DNA of 64,000 nucleotides from Arthrobacter terricola. Lineage in GTDB: Bacteria; Actinomycetota; Actinomycetes; Actinomycetales; Micrococcaceae. The DNA is taken from the NCBI RefSeq assembly GCF_004354015.1, contig NZ_SMRU01000017.1:1-64000 (forward strand). The letters are read 5' to 3'. The number at the start of each line of letters is the position of its first letter. Position 1 is the first letter of the stretch. The notes below the pieces were generated by a model that saw only the letters and a list, made by a program, of their open reading frames with translations, did not search any database and was not told the DNA's origin. Made by a program: the position numbers and the translations under genes. Shown here piece after piece: positions 9,069-17,547 of the stretch.

Positions 9069-9827
9069 TTACTGCGGCTCCCAACGGAACCAGCGGATCC
9101 CGATCACGGCAAACACCACGATGTAGCCGAAGCACACAAGGAGGGCGCCCGTCTCGGTTGCTCCCCACGTCGAAAGGCTCAGCACACCGCTGAACAAGTT
9201 GATCAAGGCGCCCACAGGCGTCCATGCGGCGATGTTCTTGAAATCATCGCCCAGGATGCCTGTGGAGCCGAGGATCCCCACCAGGATCAGCAGGATGAAC
9301 AAGACCCGGCCGATCGCGTTGATGGCAGTGGCCGACTTGACCAGTCCGACGAGTGCCTGGCCGATGCTGAGGAACACCGCCCCGCCAAGCACCGCGACGG
9401 CGAGAAGCAAAAGGTATTCGCCCGGCGTGTAGTAGGTGTCGTGCATGATGCTGCCCACCACCAGTACGACGATCCCGACAACCAGACTCGTCACTAGCTG
9501 CACGCCGAGGCGGCTCGCCATGATGGCCCACGTGGGTGTCGGCGTGACGCGAAGCCGTTGGAACACCCCGGCTTCGCGGTCACGCGCCACGGTGATCGAG
9601 TACCCGATGAGCGCCGAGGACAACAGGCCATAGGTGATCGCCATGCCGATGAGGAAGCCGGTATTCCCCAGCTTGCCGCGGTTGGTGGTCACGAGGATGA
9701 CGATGGGCAGAATGAAGTTGAGGATCAGCGCTTGCCGGCTGCGCAGCATGACGGTGGTGTCTGCCCGCACGAGGGAACGCAAGGTCAGCCCGATCGGCGG
9801 CCTGGGAGGAGCAACGGTTTCAGTCAC
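9069..9827 (-). CDS. ABC-2 type exporter permease
   Basis: Membrane subunit of a drug/lipid ABC exporter, about 252 residues with six membrane segments. ARDREAGVFQRLRVTPTPTW is the typical cytoplasmic loop of DrrB/YadH-like ABC-2 permeases. The start is taken as GTG 9827, which has AGGA 9 nt upstream; the longer frame to 9836 would put the Shine-Dalgarno directly on the start codon. It overlaps the ATPase gene by 8 bp, so the pair forms one operon. Confidence 0.85.
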   Translation of the reverse strand: MTETVAPPRPPIGLTLRSLVRADTTVMLRSRQALILNFILPIVILVTTNRGKLGNTGFLIGMAITYGLLSSALIGYSITVARDREAGVFQRLRVTPTPTWAIMASRLGVQLVTSLVVGIVVLVVGSIMHDTYYTPGEYLLLLAVAVLGGAVFLSIGQALVGLVKSATAINAIGRVLFILLILVGILGSTGILGDDFKNIAAWTPVGALINLFSGVLSLSTWGATETGALLVCFGYIVVFAVIGIRWFRWEPQ

Positions 9828-10599
9828 GGATGGCACTTCCTGTCAGTCCGATGAAGACATCTTCCAAAGTGACGTCGCCGCGCGAAACGGCGAGTACGCG
9901 TGGATCCTCGCGGTGCATCGCCACGAGCTCATTTGGCGCACCCAAAGCCTGGAGGCGGCCACGGTCAATGATCGCGACTCGGTCACAGACCGCTTGTGCC
10001 TCCTCCATGGAATGGGTGGTCAACAGAATGCTCCCGCCCCTTCGGCGTGAGCCCTCGATCCGGTCCCACAACTGGCGACGGGATTGCGGGTCAAGGCCCG
10101 ACGTCGGTTCGTCAAGTAGGAGGATCGGTGGATCGTGGATGGTGGCCACCATGAGCGAAAACCGTTGCTGTTGGCCGCCCGACAGCTTCTTGAACGGCTT
10201 GGCCGCTTCCTGCGCCAGCCCCGCGTCGGCGAGCCGCTCGCGCAGTTGCCGCCGCTGGAGGTTCAACCCGTACAGTCCCGAGTACAAGCGCGCGAGTTGC
10301 TCGATGGTCAGCTCCGATTGGAAGCTCGACGCCTGGAGCTGCACGCCCAGTTTCGCTTTGACGGAAAGCGCCGATCGCTCGGTGTCGGCACCATCGACGG
10401 TGACCCGTCCGCCGTCGGGCTTCCTAAGCCCTTCAATGACACTCAACGTGGTGGTTTTACCGGCCCCGTTGGGGCCGAGGAGCCCGAAGATCTCGCCTCG
10501 CCTGATGGAAAAGCTCAAGCCGTCGACGGCGGTCTGCGCGCCGTAGCGCGCCACGAGGTCTTGCACCTCAAGAATCAAAGGGCCTTCTGCATCGCTCAC
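9820..10599 (-). CDS. ABC transporter ATP-binding protein (DrrA-like exporter)
   Basis: Nucleotide-binding subunit of 259 residues. Walker A is GPNGAGKT (about 42-49), the signature LSGGQQQ lies at 139-145, and Walker B is ILLLDEPTSGLDP. The switch histidine is in LLTTHSMEEAQ. DrrA/CcmA-type exporters of drugs, lipids or polysaccharides share this form. GTG 10599 is favoured as start because GGAGGT lies 7 nt upstream; an ATG 15 bp further out would contain that site. The substrate is unknown and no resistance gene lies next to it. Confidence 0.87.
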   Translation of the reverse strand: MSDAEGPLILEVQDLVARYGAQTAVDGLSFSIRRGEIFGLLGPNGAGKTTTLSVIEGLRKPDGGRVTVDGADTERSALSVKAKLGVQLQASSFQSELTIEQLARLYSGLYGLNLQRRQLRERLADAGLAQEAAKPFKKLSGGQQQRFSLMVATIHDPPILLLDEPTSGLDPQSRRQLWDRIEGSRRRGGSILLTTHSMEEAQAVCDRVAIIDRGRLQALGAPNELVAMHREDPRVLAVSRGDVTLEDVFIGLTGSAIRD

Positions 10600-10700
10600 C
10601 CGGGCTACCTCCATCGTCGGGACGCCTCCATCACGAGCATAAGCTCGCGTCTTCTGGATGTGCGGTACCCGGGCGCTGGGAATGTCCTGTGAATCGGCGG

Positions 10701-10745
10701 GTGAGATCTCGGCCCCTTGTACGCTCCAAAGGGCCGAGATCTCAC
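10701..10745. terminator. 15-bp perfect inverted repeat between two minus-strand operons
   Basis: GTGAGATCTCGGCCC pairs perfectly with GGGCCGAGATCTCAC around a 15-nt loop, 8 bp beyond the aldehyde dehydrogenase stop. It most likely terminates the betaine-type operon on the minus strand. Confidence 0.75.
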
Positions 10746-10752
10746 GTCAGGA

Positions 10753-12264
10753 CTAGCGTGCCTTGCTGTGCATCACGTGCTTGGTGCGCGAGTAGTCGTC
10801 CAAGGCATACGCGGAGAGGTCGCGGCCGTAGCCGGAGCTCTTGAAGCCGGCCCAAGGCATCTCGTTGGCCAGCGCCAAGTGCGAATTGACCCACACCGTG
10901 CCCGCGTCAAGGCGGGAGGAGATATCGTGGCCCAACTGCGCATTGAGGGTCCACACCGAAGCCGCAAGCCCGTACGGGGTGCCGTTGGCTCGAGTCACTG
11001 CTTCTTCCTCCGTGGAGAACGTCTCGACCGTAACCACCGGTCCGAAGATCTCCTCGCGCGTGCAGGCGGCGCCTTCGGGGACGTCGGCCAGCACGGTGGG
11101 CGAAATGAAGTAGCCCTGCCCGGCGAGGGCTCCGCCGCCCAAAGCCGCGCGCGCGCCGTCGGACTGTGCTCGTTCAAGGTGCCCGAGGACGCGCTCGTAG
11201 TGCGCCTTCGAGATCATGGGACCGATTTCGACGTCGGACCCCGCGGTCGGCTCCCCCACCACCAAGGTGCTGACCTGCTCGACGAGGAGTTCGGTAAAGC
11301 GCTCGGCCACCGACTCGTGAACGAGGACACGGGTGCCGGCGCCGCACTCCTGGCCGGAGTTCCAGTACCCGGCCGCGCGGAGGGATTCGGCTGCGGCGGC
11401 GAGGTCGGCGTCGGCAAAGATGACCACCGGGGCCTTGCCACCGAGTTCGAGGTGGACGCGCTTGACCGTGTCGGCGGCAGCACGGGCGACGGCGCGGCCG
11501 CTGTTGACCGAACCGGTCAGTGCGATCATGTCCACGTCCGGGTGCTCAGCCAGCCGCTGGCCAACCACGGGGCCGAGGCCCGTGACGATGTTCAAGACGC
11601 CCGCCGGCAGCAGGTCCGCGATCAGCTCCGCGAACTTCAAGGTGGTCAGCGGGGTCTGCTCGGACGGCTTGAGCACGATCGTGTTGCCCGCGGCCAGGAT
11701 GGGCGCGATCTTCCACACAGCCATCAGCAGCGGGTAGTTCCACGGCGTGACCACGCCGACGACGCCGAGCGGTTCGCGAAGGATGACGGACAAGTGGTCC
11801 TGGGCGTATTCACCCGCCGCGATGGAGGTCTGGGCCCGGACGGCCCCGGCCATGAAGCGGAACGAGTCGATGGACGAGGCGACGTCGTCCTCGGACACCA
11901 TGAGGGGCTTGCCGCAGTTGAGCGATTCCAGCCGTGCCAGCAGGTCCGCGTTTTGGGCGAGCCGGTCGGCAATGGCCAGCAGGATCTCGGAGCGTTCCTT
12001 CGGAAGCTTTCGTCCCCAGGCTTGGCGGGCTTCGACGGCGGCGGCGACCGCGACGTCGACATCTGCCGCAGTGCCTTGCGGCACCTCGCAGATGGTGGCC
12101 TCGGTGCAGGGATCCACGATCGGCTGCGTCTCACTTCCGGATCCCGCTTGGAATTGCCCGGCAATGAAGTGCTGCGTGGGAGGAAGCTCGCCCGCCGCAA
12201 GGATCTGGGTAGGTTCGGCCGGGCGCCGCACGACGCCGGAAATGGTCTCTGTTGATGAAGTCAT
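10753..12264 (-). CDS. aldehyde dehydrogenase, aminobutyraldehyde/betaine-aldehyde type
   Basis: NAD(P)-dependent aldehyde dehydrogenase of 503 residues. The catalytic pair is Glu273 in HLELGGKAP and Cys307 in SGQECGAG. TPWNYPLLMAVWKIAPILAA is the cofactor-binding motif of the ALDH superfamily. Sequence style fits gamma-aminobutyraldehyde or betaine-aldehyde dehydrogenases. ATG 12264 follows AGGAG; a longer frame lacks support. It is the last gene of an operon with a DapA-family enzyme and a betaine-type ABC importer, so it may oxidise a semialdehyde produced from an imported quaternary or cyclic amine. The exact substrate is not determined by sequence. Confidence 0.88.
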   Translation of the reverse strand: MTSSTETISGVVRRPAEPTQILAAGELPPTQHFIAGQFQAGSGSETQPIVDPCTEATICEVPQGTAADVDVAVAAAVEARQAWGRKLPKERSEILLAIADRLAQNADLLARLESLNCGKPLMVSEDDVASSIDSFRFMAGAVRAQTSIAAGEYAQDHLSVILREPLGVVGVVTPWNYPLLMAVWKIAPILAAGNTIVLKPSEQTPLTTLKFAELIADLLPAGVLNIVTGLGPVVGQRLAEHPDVDMIALTGSVNSGRAVARAAADTVKRVHLELGGKAPVVIFADADLAAAAESLRAAGYWNSGQECGAGTRVLVHESVAERFTELLVEQVSTLVVGEPTAGSDVEIGPMISKAHYERVLGHLERAQSDGARAALGGGALAGQGYFISPTVLADVPEGAACTREEIFGPVVTVETFSTEEEAVTRANGTPYGLAASVWTLNAQLGHDISSRLDAGTVWVNSHLALANEMPWAGFKSSGYGRDLSAYALDDYSRTKHVMHSKAR

Positions 12265-12292
12265 GATCGCTCCTGTTGGTTGATGGAAAGGG

Positions 12293-13183
12293 TCAGGCGT
12301 ACGCAGCCTCGAGCTGCAGCTCGGCAACGAGCTTCCCGAGGCGGGCCACGGCGTCCGGGGCAAGGTCCTCGATAGGACGGCGGGGCGAGCCGATCGGGTG
12401 GCCAAGCAGCCCGAGCGTGGCTTTGACCGCCGGCACATACGGCAAGCTCAGGACGGCGTCGATCAGCGGATAGATCCGGGCCCACTCGGCCTTGGCCGCC
12501 GAGAAGTCACCGGCCGCAACCGCCCGTTGCACAGTTACGATCTCCCGCGGCACGATGTTCGCCGTACCGGCCATCACCGCGGCCGCGCCCTCGGTCAGCG
12601 CCGCGAGGATCAGGCTGTCCCAGCCGACGATTGTTGAGATGTAGTCGCTGTGGTGGTGGATCAGCTGGGTGGCCTGGCCCATGTCACCGCTTGAGTCCTT
12701 GACGTAGCGGATGTTCTCCACCTCGCGGGCAAGCGTCCCCACCGTGTCCGCATCGAGGTTGATCCCCGTCTGCGGCGGCATGTTGTAGAGCATCACCGGC
12801 ACCTCCACGGCCTCGGCCACGGAGCGGAAATACCCTTTGGCCTCGGACAGGGAGAGCGGATCGTAATACGGAGACACCACCATGATCACGTCGGCACCGC
12901 ATTCCTGCGCATGGCGGGACAAGCTGACCGCCTCCCGCGTGCTGGTCGCACCGGTCTGGGCAACCACCGGCACCCGGCCGGCGGCATGCTCCACGACGGT
13001 CTCCACCACCAAGCGCCGCTCGTCGGCGCTCAGCATCGCGAACTCGCCCGTGGAACCGCAGGCAACCACCCCGTTGACGCCGCCCTCAATTGAGCGATCC
13101 ACAAGGTAGCGCAACCCCGCGACGTCGATCCCGCCGTCGGGCGTGAACGGTGTGGCGAGGGCGGTGAGGACACCGCTGAGCAT
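12293..13183 (-). CDS. DapA-family lyase (dihydrodipicolinate synthase-like)
   Basis: Class I Schiff-base aldolase/lyase of 296 residues. It has the GSTGE motif (43-47), Tyr133 and the Schiff-base Lys162 in RYVKDSSGD. True DapA makes lysine precursors, but this copy sits in a catabolic operon. Relatives include pyrroline-4-hydroxy-2-carboxylate deaminase, keto-sugar-acid aldolases and N-acetylneuraminate lyase. With an aldehyde dehydrogenase next to it, a route such as hydroxyproline-type degradation through 2-oxoglutarate semialdehyde is conceivable, but this is inference. The start at 13183 follows AAAGGAA; a frame extension to 13213 runs into the upstream gene's stop. Confidence 0.85.
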   Translation of the reverse strand: MLSGVLTALATPFTPDGGIDVAGLRYLVDRSIEGGVNGVVACGSTGEFAMLSADERRLVVETVVEHAAGRVPVVAQTGATSTREAVSLSRHAQECGADVIMVVSPYYDPLSLSEAKGYFRSVAEAVEVPVMLYNMPPQTGINLDADTVGTLAREVENIRYVKDSSGDMGQATQLIHHHSDYISTIVGWDSLILAALTEGAAAVMAGTANIVPREIVTVQRAVAAGDFSAAKAEWARIYPLIDAVLSLPYVPAVKATLGLLGHPIGSPRRPIEDLAPDAVARLGKLVAELQLEAAYA

Positions 13184-13212
13184 CTTCGTTCCTTTCGGCT
13201 GGGCGGCCGGCA

Positions 13213-14093
13213 TCAGTTGAACCAGCTATCTGCGGCTTTGCGGTTCTCGGCTGTTTCCAGCCACTTCTTGGCGCCTTCTACCGGGTCCTTGGCCTGGCTG
13301 ACGTCGAGCATGAGGCTCGAGAACTGATCGTCGGTGATCTTGAAGTTCCCCATCCACTTCGCGACGTCCGGGTTCTTCGACGCGAATTGCTTGGACAGCA
13401 CCACGTAGGAACCGTCGGGCTTAGGCCAACCGCCGAGGTCGTCCTGCAGGACCTTGATCGGCATGGAGGCAAACGCCCAGTGCGGCGTCCACAGGGCCGC
13501 CACAAGGGGCTGGTTTTTCGCCGACGCGTCCTTCAGCGCCGCGAGGGTTGCGGGGGTGCTTCCGGCGATCAGGTTGAGCTTGTCGGTCGCACCGTACTTC
13601 TGCAGGACCTCCGGCAGAATCTTCATTTCGCCCGAGCCTGCTTCGATGCCGAGGAGCTTGTTTCCATACTTCGAGGCGTTGTTCACCACCTCGCTGATGG
13701 TGTTCTCGGGAACCGACTTCGGCGCCACGAGTACCAAGCGGTCGTTGTTGAAGAACGGCTGCGGCAGGATGTCCAGCTGGTCCTTGTACTTGTCCACATA
13801 GGTTCCGTGCGTGGTCGGCAGCCAGGCGTTCAGGTAGCCGTCAAGGTCGCCGCGGGCAATTCCGGAGAAGCCGGCGGCGAGGTCCACCTGCTTGGTCTGG
13901 AGGGTGTAGCCGTGCTCCGAAAGCAATTCCTGCCAGAGGCCGGTGACGGCGACGTGTCGTCATAGCCGGCCACGGTGGCCACGGTAACGGTCTTGGCGCT
14001 GGGCTGGGAGCCGGCGGAACTGACTCCGGAACACGCACTCGCGCTTGCAAGGAGGGCGGCACAGCCAATGAAGGCTGCAATTTTCTTAATCAA
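13213..14093 (-). pseudogene. glycine betaine/proline-type ABC substrate-binding lipoprotein, frameshifted
   Basis: The first 47 codons (14093 down to about 13955) encode a lipoprotein signal (MIKKIAAFIGCAALLASASA then CSG) and the start of the mature protein (VTVATVAGYDDT). The rest, from about 13954 to 13213, is in another frame and reads VAVTGLWQELLSEHG through KAADSWFN. It has the OpuAC/ProX-type segments and tryptophans (WTPHWAFA) expected of quaternary-amine binders. One base seems to be missing near 13953-13956; restoring it gives about 293 residues, the normal length. Either the gene is broken or there is a sequencing error. The three following operon genes are intact. Confidence 0.85.
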
Positions 14094-14147
14094 GGTCTGA
14101 CTCCAATGATGTGTAAGGGGGATGGGGAAGGCTTAGTTTGCAGCTAC

Positions 14148-15065
14148 TTAGTTGGCAGCGGTGGTGGCGGCTTCGCGGGCAGCTGCCGGGGTGGTTGTGG
14201 CGGCGGCGCGTTGTTCCTTGCGGACACGCCTGCGGCGAAGGACGTCGCCGAGGGACTGCGCACCGCCGGTAACGCGGTCCAGGTAGACAGCGAGGATGAC
14301 GACGGCGAGCCCGCCTTCGAAGCCGCGTGCGGTATCGAGCTGGGCCACGCCCTGGACAACCACGCCGCCGAGGCCACCGGCACCGACGAGCCCGGCGACA
14401 ACCACCATGGACAGCGCGAGCATGATGACCTGGTTCACCCCGGCCATGATCGACGGGAACGCCAGGGGAAGCTGCACGTCCTTGAGGACCAGGCTCCTCT
14501 TCGCGCCGAACGCCGTCGCGGCCTCAAGGAGCTCGACGTCGAGCTTGCGGATGCCCAATTCGGTAAGCCGCACGGCAGGCGGGATCGCGAAGACGATCGT
14601 GGCGGCGATTCCTGGGACCATGCCCACGCCGAAGAAGAAGACCGCCGGAATCAGGTAGACGAAGACCGGCATGGCCTGCATGAGGTCCAGGATCGGACGG
14701 ACCACCTTGCTCACGGTGTTGTTCAAGGCCGCCCAGATCCCCAACGGGATGCCGATGGCGAGGGAGAACACCACGGAGACCAGCACCACGGCAAGGGTGG
14801 ACATGCTGTCCGTCCAGAGGCCCATCGAGTAGATGAGCAAGAAAGCCAGCACCGAAAAGACGCTCAGGCCCACGCTGCGGGTCAAGCCCGCTGCCGCTGC
14901 CACCAGGAGCGCGATGATCAGGAAAGGATGCAGGCCGATCAGCACGTTCGCCACTTCCCCCACCAGGAGGTTGATGAGCCAGGAGACGGCGTTAAAGAAC
15001 CACCCGAAATTGGCCAGCAGCCAGTCGATCAGAGCGGCGAACCATGTTCCAACATCAAGATGCAT
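14148..15065 (-). CDS. proW: betaine/proline ABC transporter permease (ProW/OpuAB-like)
   Basis: Inner-membrane permease of 305 residues with six to seven membrane segments. The coupling-helix region carries RLTELGIRKLDVELLEAATA followed by FGAKRSLVLKDVQLPLAFPS, the EAA-loop of ProW-type permeases. VVVAGLVGAGGLGGVVVQGV is the conserved end of the domain. The C-terminus has a charged and Ala/Thr-rich tail. The gene overlaps the ATPase gene by 11 bp, so the importer is one transcription unit. Confidence 0.9.
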   Translation of the reverse strand: MHLDVGTWFAALIDWLLANFGWFFNAVSWLINLLVGEVANVLIGLHPFLIIALLVAAAAGLTRSVGLSVFSVLAFLLIYSMGLWTDSMSTLAVVLVSVVFSLAIGIPLGIWAALNNTVSKVVRPILDLMQAMPVFVYLIPAVFFFGVGMVPGIAATIVFAIPPAVRLTELGIRKLDVELLEAATAFGAKRSLVLKDVQLPLAFPSIMAGVNQVIMLALSMVVVAGLVGAGGLGGVVVQGVAQLDTARGFEGGLAVVILAVYLDRVTGGAQSLGDVLRRRRVRKEQRAAATTTPAAAREAATTAAN

Positions 15066-16212
15066 TACTGAACCCCTTGGGTGCGAGGGCCGCGAAGACT
15101 TCTTCCGCGGTCACTTTTCCGATTGGCGCGCCGTTCTTGTCGACGACGGCGGCCCAGCCCGCTCCCGCTGCGAAAATCGGCAGCAATTCGTGCAGGACAA
15201 CGTCCTCCTGGACGCGTTCGCCGGGCTCGCCGACGGCGGCGGCTCCCGGGGCGGTGGCGGCTCCCGGGGCGGTGGCGGCTCCCGGGGCGGGTGCGCCTGC
15301 CGGGGCGGGTGCGCCTGCCGGGGCGGGTGAACGGCGGGCGACCATGCCGGCCGTGATGACGCGGCTTCGATCCACTTCGGCAACGAATTCTTCGATGTAG
15401 GGATCCGCCGGAGCTTCGAGGAGATCCAAGGCCGTCCCGTTCTGCATGTCCTTGCCTTGCTTCATGACCATGATCCGGTCGCCCAGGTACATCGCTTCGT
15501 TGAGATCGTGGGTAACAAAGAGGATGGTCTTCTTGAAGTTGCGCTGAAGCTTGATGAGCAGTTCCTGCATGTCCTTGCGGATAAGCGGGTCAAGGGCGCT
15601 GAACGGTTCGTCCATAAGGAGGATTTCGGCGTCGGTGGCCAGCGCCCTCGCGAGCCCGACGCGCTGCTTCATGCCGCCGCTCAGCTGGTCCGGCATCGCG
15701 TGGATGCGGTCCCCCAAGCCAACGAGCGTCAGCGCTTCCGCGGCCTTGGCTTCCCTGGTGGCCTTGTCCACTCCGCGGACCTTGAGGCCGAAGGCGACGT
15801 TGTCCACCAGGGACTTGTGCGGGAACAGTCCGAAGTGCTGGAAGACCATGTTGATGGTCTGGTTGCGGTAGGCGCGGAGTTCGCTGGCCGGCAAGGAGCG
15901 GACGTCTTTGCCATCTACGGTGATGGTTCCGTCGCTGGCATCGATCAGCCGGTTGATCATGCGGATGATGGTCGACTTGCCCGAGCCGGACAGGCCCATG
16001 ATGACGAAGATCTGGCCCCGCTCCACCTCGAACGAGACCTTGTCCACGGCCGTGAATCCCTTCAGGGGACGCCGTCCGAATAGCCCCGAGCGCCCGGACT
16101 TTGTGAGCTGGAAGACCTTGGTGAGGTTTTCCACACGGATGAACGGCGCTCCGGTTTGCTTGGCACCCACCGTCCGGTCCGCCGTCGTTGTCCCAAGTTC
16201 CACGGTGTTCAC
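15055..16212 (-). CDS. proV: betaine/proline ABC transporter ATPase (ProV/OpuAA-like) with repeat linker
   Basis: ATP-binding subunit of about 385 residues: Walker A GLSGSGKST, signature LSGGMKQRVGLARAL, Walker B ILLMDEPFSALDP. The DALIRK-like region (PLIRKDMQELLIKLQ) is typical of ProV. After the ATPase domain ProV normally carries two CBS domains. Here there is a Pro/Ala/Gly tract encoded by an 18-bp DNA repeat, followed by only one CBS-like half (VLHELLPIFAAGAGWAAVVD and onward). The start is set at GTG 16212 because GGGAGGA lies 5 nt upstream; the frame is open to 16272. Osmosensory gating through CBS may be altered. Confidence 0.88.
   Translation of the reverse strand: MNTVELGTTTADRTVGAKQTGAPFIRVENLTKVFQLTKSGRSGLFGRRPLKGFTAVDKVSFEVERGQIFVIMGLSGSGKSTIIRMINRLIDASDGTITVDGKDVRSLPASELRAYRNQTINMVFQHFGLFPHKSLVDNVAFGLKVRGVDKATREAKAAEALTLVGLGDRIHAMPDQLSGGMKQRVGLARALATDAEILLMDEPFSALDPLIRKDMQELLIKLQRNFKKTILFVTHDLNEAMYLGDRIMVMKQGKDMQNGTALDLLEAPADPYIEEFVAEVDRSRVITAGMVARRSPAPAGAPAPAGAPAPGAATAPGAATAPGAAAVGEPGERVQEDVVLHELLPIFAAGAGWAAVVDKNGAPIGKVTAEEVFAALAPKGFSNAS
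15238..15330. repeat. 18-bp minisatellite inside the proV-like gene
   Basis: About five 18-bp units in tandem: three copies related to GGCGGCTCCCGGGGCGGT, then about two of a variant with GCGCCTGCCGGGGCGGGT. They encode the PAPAGA / PGAATA-like repeats of the linker. Because the period is a multiple of three, copy-number change would keep the frame. Confidence 0.8.
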
Positions 16213-16279
16213 GGGGTCCTCCCGGCGTACTCGCCAAGAGGTCGCGCCTCGGTGATGCGGTTCATGGATCACTTCCTTG

Positions 16280-16316
16280 TGTTCACAGATTGAACTAGAT
16301 GGTTACGGTGTGAACA
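16280..16316. promoter_or_regulatory. candidate IclR operator upstream of the betaine operon
   Basis: An inverted repeat TGTTCACA (16280-16287) / TGTGAACA (16309-16316) lies 68 bp before the proV-like start, in the region divergent to the IclR gene. Two internal half-sites (TTGAAC and GGTTAC) lie between the arms. Assignment to the IclR protein is by position only. Confidence 0.4.
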
Positions 16317-16719
16317 ACGATAGAGTGGTGGAAGTCACAGGGTCAAGAGGCTGGGGCGAATTAGGCCGAACTATTGCCAGACCTTGACGGAATGAGTGGC
16401 GCAGGTCATAATTTGAACACTCCGCTTGATATTTGAACGCCACTGCAGTTGATAGATTCGCGAATCTTGGACGCCCGCTCACGTCCGGCGGCAGAATTCC
16501 CGACGCCCGCTCACGTCCGGCGGCAGAATTCCCGACGCCCGCTCACGTCCGGCGACAGAATTCCCGACGCCCGCTCACGTCCGGCGATTTTCCCGGCAGG
16601 ATGGGCCCGGTCATTTGGATATTTCCATCCAGACGGGAGCGCGGATTGAGGCGGTGGGCTTGGGGGTGCGCGGCACTAGCCGATAGCCTGATGCGACAAC
16701 TATCCGGAAGGCCTCGCCC
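16317..16719. other. intergenic region between betaine operon and IclR gene
   Basis: About 400 bp without a supported gene. It holds a direct repeat TTTGAAC (16412-16418 and 16432-16438, 20 bp apart, so on the same DNA face) that could be part of the control region. It also holds the four-unit 32-bp array (16470-16590) and the IclR gene's upstream sequence with GGAAGG near 16707. Short frames reading through the repeats are artefacts. Confidence 0.5.
16470..16590 (-). repeat. 32-bp repeat array A (four units)
   Basis: GACGCCCGCTCACGTCCGGC occurs at 16470, 16502, 16534 and 16566, exactly 32 bp apart. Units 1-3 are nearly identical over their full length; unit 4 keeps only the core. Read on the minus strand the core is GTGAGCGGGCGTC, the same core found in four other intergenic arrays in this window. 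Confidence 0.9.
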
Positions 16720-17523
16720 GTGACTGACCGGGACTCCCAGTCCAAGAACACCATCAGCTCCAACAGGTCGGTGGCGCGCGCCATCAGCGTGCTGCGGGCG
16801 CTAGCGGCGAGCCCCAAGGGAACCACTGCCACAGAGGTGGCAAAGATGGTCAACCTTCCGCGGCCTACAGTGTTCCGGCTCTTGTTGACCTTGGAAGAGG
16901 AAGGGTTCGTCGACCGGACGGACACCCTCTTTTCGTTGGGCTGGGATTTGGCCCGAGTCGCGAGCGCTGTTGATCCTTCAGCGGGCCTCGTCGCCAGGGT
17001 CAGGGATACGGTCCACACCCTCGCAGAGCAGCTTGGCGAAACCGTCACCCTCAGCCTGCGCCAAGGCCTCTTCGAATATGAGCTCGTCCTCCAGGACGCG
17101 CCGCGTTCCATCGGCGTGACGATGTCAGATATGCGCGGCATGCGCTGGCCCCATTACGCCTCGGCGACGGGAAAGTTGCTCTTGGCGGAGCTCACTCCCG
17201 AGCAGGTCCGCAGCGTCCTCGGCACCGATTTGCCGAAACTGGCCGCAAACACGATTACCGACCTCGGCCAGCTCCAGACCGAGATCGAGCGAGTGCGCAT
17301 CCAAGGTTGGGCAATGATCGACGACGAACTCGAGGACGGGATTGTTGCCATAGCCGTCCCGCTTCGCGACAACGTCGGCCAATTGTTCGCCGCCCTGGCG
17401 ATGGTGGCGCCGAAGCACAGGATCGACGGCGAAGAAACCATCCAGCGCAACCTCGGGATGCTTTCCGATGCGGCCAAAACGCTCACGGAGCAACTGACAA
17501 GCACCATGCCGGCGAGCGCCTAA
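16720..17523 (+). CDS. IclR-family transcriptional regulator
   Basis: Regulator of 267 residues. A winged helix-turn-helix lies at about residues 14-75 (NRSVARAISVLRALAASPKG, then TTATEVAKMVNLPRPTVFRL). The C-terminal effector domain carries MRWPHYASATGKLLLAELTP and a typical ending. The start is GTG with a GGAAGG-like site upstream. It is divergent from the betaine-type importer and catabolic operon and is its probable regulator; the effector would be the imported compound or a breakdown product. Confidence 0.88.
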   Translation: MTDRDSQSKNTISSNRSVARAISVLRALAASPKGTTATEVAKMVNLPRPTVFRLLLTLEEEGFVDRTDTLFSLGWDLARVASAVDPSAGLVARVRDTVHTLAEQLGETVTLSLRQGLFEYELVLQDAPRSIGVTMSDMRGMRWPHYASATGKLLLAELTPEQVRSVLGTDLPKLAANTITDLGQLQTEIERVRIQGWAMIDDELEDGIVAIAVPLRDNVGQLFAALAMVAPKHRIDGEETIQRNLGMLSDAAKTLTEQLTSTMPASA

Positions 17524-17547
17524 GCATCCTTTCGGCATACTGGCTTC

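Noticed and set aside
10717..12255. 512-codon plus-strand frame opposite the aldehyde dehydrogenase
   Set aside because: Antisense shadow of a well-supported gene; its protein is arginine/glycine/valine-rich with no family resemblance.
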